64,000 nucleotides of DNA from Lentimicrobiaceae bacterium. GTDB lineage: Bacteria; Bacteroidota; Bacteroidia; Bacteroidales; F082. A program made the translations under genes and the position numbers. Below are positions 8,656 to 16,530 of this stretch, piece after piece. The stretch lies in contig JABJIE010000026.1 of the NCBI GenBank assembly GCA_018661505.1, positions 92,358-156,357 on the forward strand, in the 5' to 3' direction. Position 1 is the stretch's first letter; every line of letters begins with the position of its first letter. The notes beneath the pieces are model-generated. The model was not told the origin of the DNA, did no database searches, and saw only the letters and a list, made by a program, of their open reading frames with translations.

Positions 8656-9582
8656 TTAGTCTATTGAAAAATAATCGTTCGACTGGTATCTTCCTGTTCT
8701 CAATTTCACAATTTGTTTCAACACATCGTTGGCTAAGCTGCTTGCTCCAAATCTGAACCATCGATTGGTTAACCAAGCATCTCCTAAAACCTCCTTTACC
8801 ATTATCAAATAGTGTAAGGCCAATTTTGAGTTAGATATTCCTCCAGCTGGCTTCATGCCAACCATAATTCCGGTTTTTTCATGATAATCCCGAATTGCTT
8901 CAAGCATTATAAGAGTTACGGGTAGTGTCGCTGCAGGTTTGATCTTACCGGTTGATGTTTTTATGAAATCTGCTCCTGCATGCATAGCAATATCACTTGC
9001 TCTCCGAACTTTGTCGAGTGCTCCCAATTCTCCTGTCTCCAGTATTACTTTTAGTCTAACATCATTACAAATATTCTTAATAGATGCAATCTCATCAAAA
9101 ACATAGTTGTAGTCACCCGAATGGAATCTGCCTCTGGAAATAACCATGTCGACTTCGTCGGCCCCTTGATCAATAGCAAATTGTGTGTCGGCTATCTTTA
9201 CTTTTAACGGAGTTTGTCCGGCTGGAAATGCAGTAGCAACTGATGCCACTTTTATGTCTGTCCCGATTAATTCCTTTTTTGCAACACTTACCAGTGATGG
9301 GTATACACAAACAGCAGCAACTGTTGGCAGACCAGGAACAGAATCATGTAAGTGTCTTGCTTTGTAGCACATCTGTTTTACTTTACCTTGCGTATCTGCA
9401 CCCTCTAAGGTGGTGAGGTCGATCATGCTTAGAACCATGCTTAGCCCAGCTTCTTTAGCTTCATTTTTAATACTTCGCTTGGTGAATCTACTAACGCGCT
9501 CCTCAGTTCCAACTTGATCGATAAGTGGCGTATTTCTAAAATCAGGAATTATTATCTCGTTATTATTTATTATGGTTGTCAA
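8656..9582 (-). CDS. deoC: deoxyribose-phosphate aldolase DeoC
   Basis: Cleaves 2-deoxy-D-ribose-5-phosphate to acetaldehyde and D-glyceraldehyde-3-phosphate in deoxynucleoside catabolism. The 308-residue protein has the Schiff-base lysine segment FIKTSTGK, the second active-site lysine in GMKPAGGI, and EVDMVISRG. It is longer than the ~250-residue E. coli type and belongs to the long DERA form that often accompanies aldehyde dehydrogenase genes. The start codon read here is TTG at 9582. It is the first gene of the deoC-ALDH-ALDH-like series, and the large upstream spacer with palindromes suggests regulated expression. Confidence 0.94.
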   Translation of the reverse strand: MTTIINNNEIIIPDFRNTPLIDQVGTEERVSRFTKRSIKNEAKEAGLSMVLSMIDLTTLEGADTQGKVKQMCYKARHLHDSVPGLPTVAAVCVYPSLVSVAKKELIGTDIKVASVATAFPAGQTPLKVKIADTQFAIDQGADEVDMVISRGRFHSGDYNYVFDEIASIKNICNDVRLKVILETGELGALDKVRRASDIAMHAGADFIKTSTGKIKPAATLPVTLIMLEAIRDYHEKTGIMVGMKPAGGISNSKLALHYLIMVKEVLGDAWLTNRWFRFGASSLANDVLKQIVKLRTGRYQSNDYFSID

Positions 9583-10066
9583 TTGCTTTAGCCTTATTAA
9601 GAAACAAATTCAGTAGTAATAAACTTGCTATTTCGTGTTCGACATTAAACTACAAATCTCAGCATAAAAAACGTATAATGCAAGTAAAAACATTAATGAC
9701 CTCGATATTCTCACTTAGTAAAATAAGTCTATATTTTTAAAAATATCAACCATGCCATTTGCAATAACTTTATTGCAACAATTGGTTAATTCATTTTGCT
9801 GAAGAGTCTATTTTTTAACCACAACATAAATTTAAGATGGAAACACGATTTCGTTAAATCAAAAAAATCGAAGATTATACGATAACGTAAAATTATCCAC
9901 TACCGTACTAAAATTTTAATGTTAAACCATTTTTATCCTAAAAGCATCAAAAATATTGCTATTATATTAGCTTGTATATGTGACTGTTACAGGCTTGGGG
10001 TATTGTAAGTAATTATTTTGGCATACCTATTGTAAAGGTATATTTAACTGGCAAGAAATTTTAAGA
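9583..10066. other. 484-base spacer between deoC and a zinc-ribbon gene
   Basis: No protein gene longer than a few dozen codons is visible. The spacer is AT-rich and sits between divergent genes, so it should hold both promoters, but I found no clear paired TTG/TAnnTTTG promoter here. It holds two palindromes, at 9731-9746 and 9759-9778, described separately. Confidence 0.5.
9731..9778. promoter_or_regulatory. two adjacent palindromes, possible operator
   Basis: A perfect 16-base palindrome, ATATTTTT/AAAAATAT, covers 9731-9746. Twelve bases later comes an inverted repeat with arms TTGCAATAA (9759-9767) and TTATTGCAA (9770-9778) separated by CT. The second has the size and symmetry of a dimeric repressor site and lies about 180 bases upstream of deoC. 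No T-run follows, so it is not a terminator. The regulator is unknown. Confidence 0.4.
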
Positions 10067-10216
10067 ATGTTAAGTCTTAGTTTGAAAAGAAATATTAAAA
10101 AAAAGGGAAGTCATCCAAAATACTTCAAATGTAAAAGATGCGGCTATGTTACAATAGTGGAAGATTCATCTTGTCCGATTTGTATAAAGGATGGTTTTAG
10201 TTTAAAAATGATTTAA
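10067..10216 (+). CDS. 49-residue zinc-ribbon microprotein
   Basis: A short reading frame begins with ATG at 10067 and encodes 49 residues. It is lysine-rich at the N-terminus and has two cysteine pairs, CKRCGY and CPIC, spaced as in a rubredoxin-like zinc ribbon (CxxCGY-x8-9-CPxC). The paired knuckles make chance unlikely. The order YFKCKRCGY...CPICIKDGF resembles the C-terminal part of the zinc-ribbon membrane protein near 59.7 kb (YYHCPNCDY...CPVCIEEGV). It is followed 11 bases later by another tiny gene on the same strand. Function unknown; metal binding is inferred. Confidence 0.65.
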   Translation: MLSLSLKRNIKKKGSHPKYFKCKRCGYVTIVEDSSCPICIKDGFSLKMI

Positions 10217-10227
10217 TTTAACCTGCT

Positions 10228-10410
10228 ATGAAAATTAATTACAATTACTCCCTTGATCAGATTGAATCCACAGGATTAATAGAAAAATTTGTTAAAGATT
10301 TGAAGGCCAGTATCTTCACGAAAGACCAAAAAGTGTACTTTTTTGAGAAGACAAATCGTGAAACATATAGGCTTTACTCAGTTATTAATGAGCGATCCTT
10401 TTTCCTTTAA
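10228..10410 (+). CDS. 60-residue hypothetical protein
   Basis: A small basic protein with no signal peptide, membrane segment or motif I recognise. It starts 11 bases after the zinc-ribbon microprotein and is followed by a strong intrinsic terminator, which supports a real two-gene transcript. Family unknown. Confidence 0.5.
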   Translation: MKINYNYSLDQIESTGLIEKFVKDLKASIFTKDQKVYFFEKTNRETYRLYSVINERSFFL

Positions 10411-10442
10411 TCGGATTTTAATCCGACAAAAGCCCACCTCAG

Positions 10443-10477
10443 AAACCTTACAACGTACCAGATGTAAGGTTTTTTTT
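10443..10477 (+). terminator. intrinsic terminator after the two small genes
   Basis: A perfect 10-base stem, AAACCTTACA (10443-10452) with TGTAAGGTTT (10463-10472), encloses a 10-base loop and runs into eight T residues (10470-10477). Confidence 0.85.
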
Positions 10478-10504
10478 ATGTCCATATCTTTCATTCAAAT
10501 CAAT

Positions 10505-10512
10505 TAACTTTG
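10505..10512 (+). promoter_or_regulatory. -7 element before ispE
   Basis: TAACTTTG fits the Bacteroidota -7 consensus TAnnTTTG and lies 20 bases ahead of the ispE start and just after a terminator. No clear TTG element is found upstream. Confidence 0.4.
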
Positions 10513-10531
10513 CGCTAAGCAATTTTTATAA

Positions 10532-11332
10532 ATGATATGTTTTCCGAATGCAAAGGTTAATTTGGGGTTATCCGTTTTGGATAAACGACCCGATGATTTT
10601 CATAATTTATCCACTTGTATCATTCCCATTCCAATTTATGATATTCTTGAGATAAACTTATCGGAAACATTTAGGTTTGTTAGCTATGGACTTAAGGTAT
10701 CTGGAATAAATATTATTATAAAAACCTGGGAATATCTAAATGGTATTTTTGACAAAATAGCCCCAGTAAATGTATGTTTATACAAAAACATACCCATGGG
10801 GGCTGGACTTGGAGGCGGTTCATCGGATGCAATTTTTTTTTTAAAAATAATCAATGACATATGCGAGCTTCGCTTAAGCCACATTGAGTTAATGGAAATT
10901 GCAAATATAATTGGATCGGATTGTCCTTTTTTTATTGACAACACTTCTTCCATTGTCACAGGTAAGGGTGATATAATATCAAAAGTTGATAATCCATTTG
11001 CTGGAAAATATATTACATTAATATATCCTCAAATCAACATAAGCACAAAAAATGCATTTTCATTTGTAAAGCATAATTCATCCGCTACTGATTACTCAGC
11101 TATATTAGACAATGAATTATTATGGAGAAATCATATATCGAATGATTTTGAGGAGTTTGTGTTTTCTGAACATCCCCATTTACTGAAATTGAAAAATAAG
11201 TTATACCAACATAATGCATTATATACATCCTTAACGGGCAGTGGTTCATCATTATACGCAATTTCAGAAAAAGAAATGGATATTAGTTGGATTGATAAAT
11301 CTTATTTTGTTCAACAACGATATATGGGATAA
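10532..11332 (+). CDS. ispE: 4-diphosphocytidyl-2-C-methyl-D-erythritol kinase
   Basis: Phosphorylates CDP-methylerythritol in the MEP isoprenoid pathway, in the cytoplasm. The 266-residue protein belongs to the GHMP kinase superfamily. It has an N-terminal FPNAKVNLGLSV segment with the catalytic lysine region, the ATP loop PMGAGLGGGSSDA (88-100), and the C-terminal glycine-rich LTGSGSSLYAI. The length is normal. It seems to be expressed alone, from a promoter just after the upstream terminator. Confidence 0.94.
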   Translation: MICFPNAKVNLGLSVLDKRPDDFHNLSTCIIPIPIYDILEINLSETFRFVSYGLKVSGINIIIKTWEYLNGIFDKIAPVNVCLYKNIPMGAGLGGGSSDAIFFLKIINDICELRLSHIELMEIANIIGSDCPFFIDNTSSIVTGKGDIISKVDNPFAGKYITLIYPQINISTKNAFSFVKHNSSATDYSAILDNELLWRNHISNDFEEFVFSEHPHLLKLKNKLYQHNALYTSLTGSGSSLYAISEKEMDISWIDKSYFVQQRYMG

Positions 11333-11408
11333 TTGTATTGCGCTATTATAATTAGGAATTTAGTAATTTTCTGGATATTTTTCTACATGTAAATGACATT
11401 ATATTATT

Positions 11409-12170
11409 ATGAATAAAATCACACTTATAACAGGAGCAACTAGTGGTATTGGTAAATCATGTGCATATATATTCGCAAAACATAAACATGACCTAATTAT
11501 AATTGGTAGAAGAGCGGAAAGGTTGGAAGATATATCGCAGGATTTAATATCTAAATATGACATTAATGTGTTGCAACTATGTGTTGACATTAGAAATAGA
11601 GATGATGTAATAAACGCCATTGAATCAATGCCAAATGTTTGGAAAAAGATAGATGTTTTGATCAATAATGCTGGATTAGCTGTTGGTTTAAGTACAATTC
11701 AAGATGCAGAAATAGATGATTGGGAAAGAATGATAGACACAAATGTAAAAGGATTACTATACATTTCTCGAGCAGTAATTCCATTGATGATAAGAAATAA
11801 ACGAGGTCATGTTATAAACATAGGATCAATAGCTGGAAAAGAAGTATATCCGAATGGAAATATATATTGTGCAACAAAACATGCTGTTGATGCACTAACC
11901 AAAGGAATGAGAATTGATCTTGTTGAGGAAAACATAAAAGTTACTCAAATAGCCCCAGGAGCAATAGAAACTGAGTTCTCCATCGTTAGGTTCAAGGGAG
12001 ATAAATCAAAAGCTGATTCCATATATGATGGTTATCAACCTTTAAGTCCTGACGATGTTGCTAACGTAACATATTATTCTACAACTCTTCCGAGTCACGT
12101 TAACATAAATGATATGGTAATAATGCCGACTGCTCAGGCAAGTTCCATGGTATTTAACAAAAGTATTTAG
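11409..12170 (+). CDS. short-chain dehydrogenase, YdfG-like
   Basis: A 253-residue classical SDR oxidoreductase with a Rossmann nucleotide motif TGATSGIG (8-15), NNAG, the catalytic serine in INIGSIAGKEVY and the YCATKHA motif (Y-x3-K). The pattern IDVLINNAGLAVGLSTIQDAEIDDWERMIDTNVKG and the PGAIETEFS segment are those of the YdfG group, which includes NADP-dependent 3-hydroxy acid (serine/allo-threonine) dehydrogenases. The exact substrate cannot be read from the sequence. It sits between ispE and an acyl-CoA synthetase on the same strand. Confidence 0.85.
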   Translation: MNKITLITGATSGIGKSCAYIFAKHKHDLIIIGRRAERLEDISQDLISKYDINVLQLCVDIRNRDDVINAIESMPNVWKKIDVLINNAGLAVGLSTIQDAEIDDWERMIDTNVKGLLYISRAVIPLMIRNKRGHVINIGSIAGKEVYPNGNIYCATKHAVDALTKGMRIDLVEENIKVTQIAPGAIETEFSIVRFKGDKSKADSIYDGYQPLSPDDVANVTYYSTTLPSHVNINDMVIMPTAQASSMVFNKSI

Positions 12171-12184
12171 CAAAAATTATTTTT

Positions 12185-12192
12185 TAAATTTG
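12185..12192 (+). promoter_or_regulatory. -7 element before the acyl-CoA synthetase
   Basis: TAAATTTG fits TAnnTTTG and lies 35 bases upstream of the chosen start. No TTG partner is visible at the proper distance. Confidence 0.35.
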
Positions 12193-12226
12193 TCACTTTT
12201 ACACAAAAACCAAATTGCACAACATC

Positions 12227-13990
12227 ATGGAAGTTTCCCGAATATTCGATTTACTTACTCGTTATGAAAAGTGTTTTAAAGTAAAGGATAATGTATTGGC
12301 CGGAAAAGAAAATGGCAAATGGATTTTACATGATTTAGAAAAATATCAAAAAACCGCATCCTATATTAGCTGCGCCCTGCTTAAACTTGGAATAAAGAAA
12401 GGTGATAAAATTGCCACAATCTCAAATAATCGCCCAGAGTGGAACTTTGTGGATATGGGAATTATGCAAATTGGAGCAGTTCACGTTCCCATATATCCAA
12501 CAATAAGTACTGAAGATTATGAATATGTCCTCAAGCATGCAGGTGTAAAATATGTTTTTGTTTCAGGTAATGAAATAATAAGGAAAATAGGTCACATTTT
12601 GAAAGCGGTGGAAAACATTGAAGATGTTTATTCCTTTACCCACGTTGAAGGTTATAAACACTTCAATGAAATTATTGAGTTTGGCAAAAAGAATCAGGAT
12701 CTGAATAAAATTGAAAAAATAAAAACATCCATTAGTAAAGATGATATTGCAACTCTAATTTATACCTCTGGAACCACTGGATTTCCCAAAGGGGTTATGC
12801 TATCACATGACAATATACTAAGCAATGTAAAAGCTTCCCAGGATATTTTTCCCGTAGATCAATTTTCAATAGGGCTTAGTTATTTACCCCTATGTCATGT
12901 TTATGAGCGAATGGTGAATTATGTTCTTCAGTATAAAGGAGTATCCATTTATTATGCTGAAAATATGGCAACTATAGTTGATAATATCCAGGAAATAAAA
13001 CCTCATATAATGACTACAGTACCAAGGTTATTGGAAAAGGTGTATGATAAAATAATGGCCAAGGGCAGGAATTTAAGCGGAATCCAAAGAAAGATTTTCT
13101 TTTGGGCTGTGAATTTGGGGCTAAGATATCAATATGACAGACCCGACAGAATTTTTTATACCCTTCAACTCAACCTTGCCAACAAGCTTGTATTCAACAA
13201 GTGGCGTGAAGCATTTGGAGGTAATATGCGATCTATCGTTTCTGGTGGTGCTGCATTACAACCTAGATTGGCGCAAGTATATAATGCAGCAAAAATACCC
13301 GTTGTTGAAGGATACGGTATGACAGAATCATCACCTGTGATTGCAGTAAATACTTACATTGCTGGAAAGCGAAAAATTGGCACCGTTGGACCACCATTAA
13401 AAAATGTTGAAGTAAAAATTTCAGATATTGGAGAAATCTTGGTTAAAGGCCCAAATGTTATGAAGGGGTACTATAAGGATGTGGAAATGACCAAGAAAAC
13501 TATTGTTAACGGATTATTGCATACTGGTGATGTTGGAACTATCGACGAGGATGGAATGTTAAAAATTACTGGTCGTGTTAAAGAAATATTTAAAACATCG
13601 ATGGGTAAATATGTTAGCCCTGTACTACTTGAAAATAAAATTAAAGAATCTCCTTTTATTGATCAAATTATAGTGCTTGGAGAAAACCAAAAGTTTGCGG
13701 CAGCTCTTATAGTACCCGATTTTGAACACCTTTCTTCTTGGTGTAAGATAAAAAATATTGATTATACCACCAATGATGAAATGATTACCAATAGGCACGT
13801 CCAAAATAGAATAAAAAAGGAAATAGATTGTTTTAATAAACAGTTTGGTGACGCAGAGAAAATAAAAAAATTCAAATTTATTGATCATGAATGGACCATC
13901 GATTCTGGAGAAATAACAGCAAACTTGAAGCTCAAGAGAAGTCTAATTCAAGAAAAATATAAAAAAGAAATTGAAAGTTTATTTATCTAA
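12227..13990 (+). CDS. long-chain acyl-CoA synthetase (AMP-forming)
   Basis: Activates fatty acids to acyl-CoA via an acyl-adenylate. About 587 residues, with the ANL superfamily motifs in order: P-loop YTSGTTGFPKGVMLSHDN, LPLCHVYER, EGYGMTESSPV (adenine binding), HTGDVGTIDEDG, and the hinge/catalytic region ITGRVKEIFKTSMGKYVSP. The pattern matches the FadD15/ACSBG-like long-chain group common in Bacteroidota. ATG at 12227 is preferred over the TTG four codons earlier. It ends 5 bases from the convergent holA gene. Confidence 0.92.
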   Translation: MEVSRIFDLLTRYEKCFKVKDNVLAGKENGKWILHDLEKYQKTASYISCALLKLGIKKGDKIATISNNRPEWNFVDMGIMQIGAVHVPIYPTISTEDYEYVLKHAGVKYVFVSGNEIIRKIGHILKAVENIEDVYSFTHVEGYKHFNEIIEFGKKNQDLNKIEKIKTSISKDDIATLIYTSGTTGFPKGVMLSHDNILSNVKASQDIFPVDQFSIGLSYLPLCHVYERMVNYVLQYKGVSIYYAENMATIVDNIQEIKPHIMTTVPRLLEKVYDKIMAKGRNLSGIQRKIFFWAVNLGLRYQYDRPDRIFYTLQLNLANKLVFNKWREAFGGNMRSIVSGGAALQPRLAQVYNAAKIPVVEGYGMTESSPVIAVNTYIAGKRKIGTVGPPLKNVEVKISDIGEILVKGPNVMKGYYKDVEMTKKTIVNGLLHTGDVGTIDEDGMLKITGRVKEIFKTSMGKYVSPVLLENKIKESPFIDQIIVLGENQKFAAALIVPDFEHLSSWCKIKNIDYTTNDEMITNRHVQNRIKKEIDCFNKQFGDAEKIKKFKFIDHEWTIDSGEITANLKLKRSLIQEKYKKEIESLFI

Positions 13991-13995
13991 TAAAA

Positions 13996-15006
13996 TTAGT
14001 TAAGAACCTTGAACACAAGTTGCTTCAACTCTCCATAGCTGCTTGCATTGACACTTCCTATACCTTTACTTTTTAGATCAAGCATTCTAATATCAGAAAT
14101 AATCTGCATAATTTTTTGTGTGGAAAATACTTTACCTGCTTTTACATATTCCTTTACTATAAAAGGTGGTACCCCCAATTCTGAGGCTATCTTATTTTGA
14201 GGTTGATTCTTTAACTGATGATATTTAAAAATCTTCATAAAATAGTTGTGTAGAACAACTGATATCATCTGCAGAGGGTGTTCTTTTGGGTTGGATTCGA
14301 AATAATCGACTATTCTAAAAGCCTTAAGAGAATCTTTTTCTGTCATTGCATTTTGCAATTCAAATAAATTATAGTCCTTGCTAATTCCTATATTCTCCTC
14401 TACTTCATTTTCAGTTATATGTGCACCTTTCTGTAGGTTTATATCTAATTTACTTATTTCATTGTTGATTTTACCCAAATCATTTCCCAGATACTCTGAT
14501 ATCAGCATCAGAGCTACAGGAGATATACTAAAGCCTTTGGCGCCTATTTCAGATTCAATCCATTTAGGAATTGCATAATCTTTTATCTTATCTGATTGGA
14601 ATACAACAGCTTCAGATTTTGACGAAGTTAACTTTTTGTATAAGGATTTTCTTTTATCAAGTTTTTTATACTTGTGAGCAATAACTAAAATAGTTGTATC
14701 CAAAGGGCTTGTCAGATATGTTTCGATCTCATTAATTGATGACATTGATTGTGCTTCCTTAACAATCACAACCTGATAATTACCCATCATGGGATACCTA
14801 CGGCTGAGATCTATAACTTCCTTTGCCGTCACGTCTCTTCCGTAAACAACACTTTGATTAAAGCCTCTCATTGCTTCATCCAAAATATTATGCTCAAGCA
14901 TACTTACAATGTTATCAATGAAATAAGGCTCTTCACCCATTAGAAAATAAACAGGCGCGAAAATATTATTCTTTATATCTCTTAGTATCTGATCGTAGGT
15001 AAGCAT
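13996..15006 (-). CDS. holA: DNA polymerase III subunit delta
   Basis: Clamp-loader delta subunit, which opens the sliding clamp at replication forks. The 336 residues show the HolA pattern: N-terminal PVYFLMGEEPYFIDNI, then SLSPLDTTILVIAHKYKKLDKRK-type core, GNDLGKINNEISKLDI and the C-terminal helical collar with LHNYFMKIFKYHQL. Length is normal. The start codon overlaps the amn stop codon by one base, so the two are translationally coupled. The amn-holA pairing next to an HsdR_N-domain gene is, as I recall, a recurring neighbourhood in Bacteroidota. Confidence 0.88.
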   Translation of the reverse strand: MLTYDQILRDIKNNIFAPVYFLMGEEPYFIDNIVSMLEHNILDEAMRGFNQSVVYGRDVTAKEVIDLSRRYPMMGNYQVVIVKEAQSMSSINEIETYLTSPLDTTILVIAHKYKKLDKRKSLYKKLTSSKSEAVVFQSDKIKDYAIPKWIESEIGAKGFSISPVALMLISEYLGNDLGKINNEISKLDINLQKGAHITENEVEENIGISKDYNLFELQNAMTEKDSLKAFRIVDYFESNPKEHPLQMISVVLHNYFMKIFKYHQLKNQPQNKIASELGVPPFIVKEYVKAGKVFSTQKIMQIISDIRMLDLKSKGIGSVNASSYGELKQLVFKVLN

Positions 15007-15776
15007 TAAAATCTCAAATGTTTAACAGTAGCTTTGTTACCTATGAGTTGCTTCAATGACTCTATTCCTATTTTTAAATGTTCATCAACGAACTCAACGC
15101 TAACTTTTTTATCACTTTCAATGGTTTTAATACCCTCAGGAACCATTGGCTGATCGGTTACAAGTAATAAGGCACCTGTGGGAATCTCATTTACAAATCC
15201 CACAGTAAATATTGTTGCTGTTTCCATATCAATTGCCATTGATCTGGTTTTTTGCAAATACTTTTTAAATTTATTATCATGCTCCCACACCCTCCTGTTT
15301 GTAGTAAAAACAGTACCTGTCCAATAGTCACGTTTAAATTGTTGGATGGTTGCAGATATTGCCTTTTGAAGACTAAATGCTGGCAGGGCAGGTACTCTTT
15401 CTGGTAAATAATCATTGGAAGTTCCTTCGCCTCTAATCGCTGCTATAGGTAATATGAGGTCGCCAACCTTATTTTTCTTTTTTAGCCCACCGCATTTACC
15501 AAGGAACAATACAGCTTTTGGATCTATTCCGCTCAATAAATCCATTATTGTTGCGGCATTGGAACTACCAATACCAAAATTAATCATTGTAATATCTCCA
15601 GCTGTTGCGCATGGCATTGGCCTATCGGCTCCTATAATCTCTACTTTATTCCATGATGCAAATAAAGTTAAGTATTCAGAGAAATTCGTTAGCAGAATGT
15701 ATTTACCAAATTTATCTATTTCAAGACCCGTATACCTAGGAAGCCAGTTTGAAATAATTTCATGCTTATCTTTCAT
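15006..15776 (-). CDS. amn: AMP nucleosidase (short Bacteroidota form)
   Basis: Hydrolyses AMP to adenine and ribose-5-phosphate, a purine salvage and adenylate-control step. The 256-residue protein is the short form, lacking the N-terminal regulatory domain of E. coli Amn (484 residues). It has the nucleoside phosphorylase superfamily fold signatures: FGIGSSNAATIMDLL, VLFLGKCGGLK, IRGEGTSNDYLPERVPA and the substrate-binding AIDMETATIF. It is coupled to holA by a one-base overlap. Confidence 0.9.
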   Translation of the reverse strand: MKDKHEIISNWLPRYTGLEIDKFGKYILLTNFSEYLTLFASWNKVEIIGADRPMPCATAGDITMINFGIGSSNAATIMDLLSGIDPKAVLFLGKCGGLKKKNKVGDLILPIAAIRGEGTSNDYLPERVPALPAFSLQKAISATIQQFKRDYWTGTVFTTNRRVWEHDNKFKKYLQKTRSMAIDMETATIFTVGFVNEIPTGALLLVTDQPMVPEGIKTIESDKKVSVEFVDEHLKIGIESLKQLIGNKATVKHLRF

Positions 15777-15924
15777 TAGTCTAATTTTATGGCAAAGTTA
15801 ACGTTTTTGATCTTTTTAGATTAGTTTTATGATCTTTTCGAGGTTTATCCTTTGTATGTGTAGTTAAATTATCGAAAAGGCATATGTTTTTTGAATAGAC
15901 TTGTTTTTAAATTCTGAATTTGCC

Positions 15925-16374
15925 ATGGAATTAAAACTTCCAAAATATGACTTTAAAATAAAAAAAGGCTCTGCCGGTAAAGATGTAATCTATGATGAAT
16001 TCCGTAAAAAATATGTTGTTCTAACACCAGAAGAGTGGGTAAGACAAAATTTCTTACGGTTTTTAAAGTCTGAAAAAAATTATCCTGCTAGTCTTATGTC
16101 AGTTGAGCGCAAAGTAAGTGTTAACAATATGATTAAGCGTTTTGATGCGGTAATATATAAAAATGGAAAGCCTGTTGTTTTAATTGAGTTTAAATCTCCA
16201 AAAGTAAAAATTGATCAAAAAGTAATGGATCAAATTTCAAGATATAACTTAAGCCTCAACGTAAAATACTTAATCGTGAGCAACGGAATATCACATTATT
16301 GCTGTAGCCTGGAAATGGAATCTCAATCCATTTCATTTTTAAAAAAAATACCTTCTTACGATGATATAGCCTAA
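15925..16374 (+). CDS. stand-alone HsdR N-terminal (PD-(D/E)XK nuclease) domain protein
   Basis: A 149-residue protein matching the type I restriction enzyme R N-terminal domain (HSDR_N_2). It keeps the nuclease-fold core: YVVLTPEEWVRQNFLRFL, then KRFDAVIYKNGKPVVLIEFKSPK, which holds the D...E-x-K catalytic pattern. No helicase, HsdM or HsdS is nearby, so it is not a restriction system. Similar stand-alone proteins occur beside amn/holA in many Bacteroidota, which suggests a housekeeping DNA role, still undefined. ATG at 15925 is preferred over the upstream TTG at 15901. Confidence 0.8.
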   Translation: MELKLPKYDFKIKKGSAGKDVIYDEFRKKYVVLTPEEWVRQNFLRFLKSEKNYPASLMSVERKVSVNNMIKRFDAVIYKNGKPVVLIEFKSPKVKIDQKVMDQISRYNLSLNVKYLIVSNGISHYCCSLEMESQSISFLKKIPSYDDIA

Positions 16375-16485
16375 AGCGCTTTTGCTTTGAGTAAAGTAAA
16401 AAAGCTCTTGAAATTATATTTTAAAATAATTCACAAATTGAAAATTAGTGACCACATATTCATGCAATTTAACATGATTCTTAAC

Positions 16486-16513
16486 TTGTATATGTTTATT
16501 TATAGTACATTTG
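16486..16513 (+). promoter_or_regulatory. promoter of the pseudopilin-like gene
   Basis: TTG (16486-16488), a 17-base spacer and TACATTTG (16506-16513) give a full Bacteroidota promoter match ending 17 bases before the start codon, so the 5' leader should be very short. Confidence 0.6.
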
Positions 16514-16530
16514 CTAAAATTTTTTGAATC

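Noticed and set aside
8647..8776. Upstream extension of the aldehyde dehydrogenase to 529 residues
   Set aside because: It lies inside deoC, adds residues not seen in the family, and an ATG with a fair ribosome site at 8647 gives the normal length.
15901..16374. Type I restriction-modification system
   Set aside because: Only the HsdR N-terminal domain is present; no helicase, methylase or specificity gene nearby.
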